Shown: one piece after another, positions 60,589 to 64,000 of the stretch | Numbering within the stretch: the first letter of the stretch is position 1 | How the letters are laid out: every line of letters starts with the position of its first letter | Origin: CAYFNF01 sp964344485 | Lineage (GTDB): Bacteria; Patescibacteriota; Patescibacteriia; UBA9570; XYC2-FULL-38-9 | Assembly (NCBI GenBank): GCA_964344485.1 | Contig: CAYFNF010000006.1 | Coordinates: 34,574 to 98,573, forward strand | Direction of reading: 5' to 3' | DNA length: 64,000 bases | Translations under genes and position numbers: made by a program | The notes under the pieces: model-generated | What the model saw: only the letters and a program-made list of their open reading frames with translations | Told to the model about the DNA's origin: nothing | Database searches by the model: none

Positions 60589-63500
60589 TTATAGATGTGT
60601 ATACTCAGAGTCATATGCTCGCGCCATAACTGTTGTTGGAGTGATAATCACTTGTCCCAGATACCACTCATTCTCTGTGGTTGCGATAGATTGCGACTGC
60701 AGAGATGTCCCGCTACCGCTAGTTCGTCTCTCAACAATGAATGAGTTTGAATGATTGAAATTTAATCCATATCCATTACCGCTTGCATCTTCTGGTCCAA
60801 GTCGGTCAGCAGACCCACCACTCCACGGTTGAGGACGGTACGCCCAGAATTCGAATATCCAGTTATTGCGATCAAACGTCTGTGGTAACGATTTAATTCC
60901 ACCGTGCGGATCGCTATTTGTAGATTTCTTCAATGAGTAGGATCCACCGTACGCTTGCTCATCTGATTGAGCAACTGTTCCGCTGCTGTAGTTACTCCAA
61001 CCGGACCACGACTCCATATCATCAAAGAAATAGAACGTATCTGACCCACTGCTGGTAGTAGTTGCAGAGTCATTTCCATAATACTGATAGATAGTAATAG
61101 TATCCGACGCTAGTAGGCTCGGAATCTCTATCCATACTGTCGCAGAAGATTCATCCACTTTCTTTTCAATATAGTAATCTAACTCTGTTTCGCCATCTAG
61201 CGCTGTATATCGAAGATCACTGAAGTCGTTATTCATTCCAGAGACATGAGAAACATCTAAACGAATAGCGTAGTTCGTTAATGCAGAAGCGATATTATTT
61301 GTTATGTGAATCTGTTGACGGTAATCCCATCCGTCCAACTTATCTACGCTACCTCCAGGAGTGCCTTGCTTTAACTGAGCTAATGTCCCCCCACCGTCTT
61401 GTGCGATATCAATATACGATGCATCGCGCGTATACTCTGCAGGAGTATCAAAGTCCCAAGTATACGAGGACGGATCAAACCCTAATTCCGTGGTAAATGT
61501 TGCGCTTGCCCAATTTGATGAACCCGCAACGTTAGTATGACGTGCACACACCTTATACGTGGTATTTGCTGCTAGATTCGCTGCTCCAGGTATATCAATG
61601 GTTTCTTTATTTGAAGTATCAGTCAATGACTCCCATACTGCTGTATCAGGACAATCATCACCGTCTGCTACGACTTTCCAATCCGAAGATCCGTGTGATA
61701 ATCCGTTTGCAGAATATGCGCTGGTTGTGACAGTTCCAGTTCGACTGAAGTTATACGAGTTGTTTACTGGAGCTGTTATTGTTGGATCTTCAGGAGGTGT
61801 ATAGAGTAATACAGATTTGGATCCAATCGCACCATCAGTTGCACTATCCGGGCCAGTTCCACCAGCTACTATTGTTGCTTCTGCTAAATCAGTAAGGAAG
61901 TTTGAGTTATCTACACCTTGTAACCGAACACGGCCGCCAGCACCACCGCCACCATCTGCATTTGTTGTATTAGCTCCATCTCCCCCGGTCACGAGTAATG
62001 TTCCATCCGTACCAGTGAATACTTCTGTTGTAACAAATACTGAACCACCGGATCCACCACCAGAAGCATATGAAGCTCCTGATATAGCACCATTTGCACC
62101 GTTCGCTGCAATCGACCCGTCCCAATCAATAGTGCCAGTTGCTGAAATACGAATTCTACCGCCTCCATTACCACCCCATGGGGTACTATTTGTATTACCG
62201 TTTCCACCACCTGATCCAACAAGAACTGGTGAGGCTTCTACACCGTAGGAAACTCCTCCTAATCGTCCAGATTCACCGTTACCAGCAGTTCCACCATGTC
62301 CCGCACCGCCACCGCCGTCATTAGCGTCACCATCCGCTCCTTCACCGCTGCCTCTACTGGACCCCCCACTAGAACAGACATTACTGCCGTTCGGGCTCTG
62401 CGATCCAAAGCACCCTTTTCCGTCTGCATTTAATTCTGTTCCGCTATTGATATTGAAATCGACGATATTTTGCAGTAACATGTTTCCTTTCACTGATGTA
62501 CCGTTCTCTAACGTGATATCAATTGCATCGTCAATAGTAAACAAACCTTCGTATGGAAAGTTAAATGTGACATTATTCCACGTCTGATCGTCACCGTCTG
62601 GGATATCGAAGTCTGTTAGTACTTCCGCTGTTCCAATGGTCCAGTCGGTTCCAGTGGTTACAGAGAATGTACCCGTAGCGTTTGCATCAAACTCTGTTAA
62701 TCCTGACGCTGAACAATCCAAGGTTCCTGCAAGCGTTAAGTCTGTTGCATTTAATGAAGGAGTTTCAGCACCGCGCGCACAACGTAAGCTAGTAGCAGAA
62801 CTATCTATAGTAAATGTTGTTGCAGAGTAATCTACATCATCAAAGTCGAACCCATGGAAGACTGTTATTGCTCCACTTGCTCCAGCATCAACATCTTTCA
62901 CATATGCAGTCCCGACTGTTCCAGGGTCAGCACTGCCAGGACCTTCTCCGCCAGCAACACTAAGCTTACCTGAAGCCCATTCATAGTCTCCATTAGTATA
63001 ATCAATAGCAATTCTTCCGCCGCCACCGCCACCGCCATCAGCATTTGTCTTGTCTGCTCCATTTCCACCGCTAGCAGTGATAATTCCAGTACCATTTATA
63101 GTAAGCGCGGATATGTTGATAGATCCACCAGCGCCACCACCACCTGCTCTATTTACATCCGTGCTTGTGGCTGTGCCTCCATCCGCACGAATTGCACCAC
63201 CATCCGTTGTACCGATATTGATCGTACCGATGTTATCCATGAATACAATACCACCACCACCACCGCCCCAAGGGCTGGTATTATTCTCTCCGTTTCCACC
63301 GCCTGAACCGTACAACACTGGATCCATTGCATCACCGTAATACCCGCCGCCAGGTCGACCGGATTCACCGTCACCACCTGTGCCAGCGTGACCAGCGCCA
63401 CCACCACCGTCATTGTTGTCGCCGTCACGGCCTTCTGCACCGTTGTTACTTGCACCGTCTTGCTCATTAATTCCGCGATTAGAGCAGACGTTACTCGCAT

Positions 63501-64000
63501 TTGGACCTTGAGAAGGAGCACATCCTTTCGCTGTTGCATCAATCATTCCTTCATCTGCAATAGTCAGCACGGTTATATTATCCCAATCAATAGAGCTGTT
63601 GATAGAACTACCAGCCCCGACAGTCACTGCGATACTGTTATCCAGTGTTAATGGGCTGCTGTATCCAGCGTTCCACGTAGTACCGACTAAATCTATATCA
63701 CTTGCTATATTCCAATCCACTGTAGCGTTCGTTTTATTTACCGTCAGAACGTTAGTATTGGATGTAGTCCATTCATTTGCACTAAAGTTAAACGTACTGG
63801 TATCTGACGCCGAGAACGTGAGGCCTTGCATATCTACTGTACCCCCTGCACTAAAGGTGAATGTAGAGATCGTATTGTTACACGACCAAGATACTCCGTT
63901 TCCGAATGTCATATCCTGAGTTGCAGATACTTCAAGGTCGGTTTGAGTTTCACAAGTCAATAATGCGTTGTCAGCAACAATAATATTCTTTCTGGAGTAG
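60589..64000 (-). CDS. Giant surface protein, N-terminal segment, start outside window
   Basis: The frame is open to base 64000, so the true start and signal peptide are beyond the window. Two beta-helix-like glycine-rich modules (GKGC..SQ.PN.SNVCS followed by long GGGGAGHGGT and GGGGGGRIAIDY stretches, at about 63540..62890 and 62440..61900) precede a Fn3-like part (CARHTNVAGSSNWASATF) and the first DUF2341 domain (NNIASALTNYAIRLDVSHVSG). The frame ends at TAA 60589 in DSEYTHL. The next codons continue the same domain, so this is one gene with a premature stop. Confidence 0.82.
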   Translation of the reverse strand, partial: YSRKNIIVADNALLTCETQTDLEVSATQDMTFGNGVSWSCNNTISTFTFSAGGTVDMQGLTFSASDTSTFNFSANEWTTSNTNVLTVNKTNATVDWNIASDIDLVGTTWNAGYSSPLTLDNSIAVTVGAGSSINSSIDWDNITVLTIADEGMIDATAKGCAPSQGPNASNVCSNRGINEQDGASNNGAEGRDGDNNDGGGGAGHAGTGGDGESGRPGGGYYGDAMDPVLYGSGGGNGENNTSPWGGGGGGIVFMDNIGTINIGTTDGGAIRADGGTATSTDVNRAGGGGAGGSINISALTINGTGIITASGGNGADKTNADGGGGGGGRIAIDYTNGDYEWASGKLSVAGGEGPGSADPGTVGTAYVKDVDAGASGAITVFHGFDFDDVDYSATTFTIDSSATSLRCARGAETPSLNATDLTLAGTLDCSASGLTEFDANATGTFSVTTGTDWTIGTAEVLTDFDIPDGDDQTWNNVTFNFPYEGLFTIDDAIDITLENGTSVKGNMLLQNIVDFNINSGTELNADGKGCFGSQSPNGSNVCSSGGSSRGSGEGADGDANDGGGGAGHGGTAGNGESGRLGGVSYGVEASPVLVGSGGGNGNTNSTPWGGNGGGRIRISATGTIDWDGSIAANGANGAISGASYASGGGSGGSVFVTTEVFTGTDGTLLVTGGDGANTTNADGGGGAGGRVRLQGVDNSNFLTDLAEATIVAGGTGPDSATDGAIGSKSVLLYTPPEDPTITAPVNNSYNFSRTGTVTTSAYSANGLSHGSSDWKVVADGDDCPDTAVWESLTDTSNKETIDIPGAANLAANTTYKVCARHTNVAGSSNWASATFTTELGFDPSSYTWDFDTPAEYTRDASYIDIAQDGGGTLAQLKQGTPGGSVDKLDGWDYRQQIHITNNIASALTNYAIRLDVSHVSGMNNDFSDLRYTALDGETELDYYIEKKVDESSATVWIEIPSLLASDTITIYQYYGNDSATTTSSGSDTFYFFDDMESWSGWSNYSSGTVAQSDEQAYGGSYSLKKSTNSDPHGGIKSLPQTFDRNNWIFEFWAYRPQPWSGGSADRLGPEDASGNGYGLNFNHSNSFIVERRTSGSGTSLQSQSIATTENEWYLGQVIITPTTVMARAYDSEYTHL

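Noticed and set aside
61817..63340. Pro/Ala/Val-rich plus-strand ORFs
   Set aside because: Antisense shadows of glycine-rich modules of the giant surface protein.
1..64000. CRISPR arrays, prophage, insertion sequences
   Set aside because: No regularly spaced direct repeats, transposase, integrase or phage structural genes were seen; repeats found are coding repeats in surface proteins or short inverted repeats.

Overview
The window looks like metagenome-assembled DNA from a Candidate Phyla Radiation (Patescibacteria) bacterium. This placement is inferred from gene content and style, not from a marker-gene tree. Signs are many small secreted or surface beta-helix proteins, few biosynthetic genes, giant proteins without recognisable domains, an ArgRS lacking the HIGH histidines, and almost no Shine-Dalgarno (SD) sites. 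Several genes have a -10 hexamer 6-8 nt before the start codon, as leaderless mRNAs would. Three N runs (9418..9427, 22168..22177, 57167..57266) mark scaffold gaps inside genes.

Layout. 1-8634 (minus strand): partial ileS, pgeF-type laccase-domain protein, GT4 glycosyltransferase, a CcdA / thioredoxin-lipoprotein / DUF3179 operon, and two related membrane proteins separated by a GC-rich unknown gene. 8635-14115: TrmB-type regulator with palindromic operators, argS with a hairpin leader, a structured RNA candidate with its own promoter and terminator, smpB, tmRNA, and infC-rpmI-rplT. 14132-25490: a three-gene minus-strand operon for proteins of 587, 771 and 2421 aa that share modules; the largest begins with an RGG-rich segment. 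25491-29330: tRNA-Asp, a regulator divergent from a HisC-like aminotransferase with interlocked promoters, and a GCS2-type ligase.

29330-49451 mixes secreted proteins (CSLREA/beta-helix, beta-helix plus Fn3, small anchored proteins, lipoproteins) with nucleotide salvage (HD nucleotidase, thymidine kinase, DNPH1-like), carbamate kinase, class II aldolase, a TspO-like protein and an MFS gene interrupted by an amber codon. 49521-52081 is a DNA-damage block: SRAP protein, Y-family polymerase and a LexA/UmuD-like repressor behind a perfect 16-bp palindrome. 52154-64000 holds a sialidase-like propeller, another GC-rich unknown gene, a membrane-anchored methyltransferase and a giant cell-surface protein of about 3000 residues that is cut by an in-frame TAA and an assembly gap and runs off the window.

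The most unusual points are: (1) the giant-protein operon; (2) a lysine-rich Fn3-like C-terminal domain ending several surface proteins, a possible attachment module; (3) four GC-rich monocistronic genes that, unlike their neighbours, carry SD sites and their own terminators; (4) the structured RNA candidate upstream of smpB; and (5) a tmRNA with aberrant D- and T-loops.
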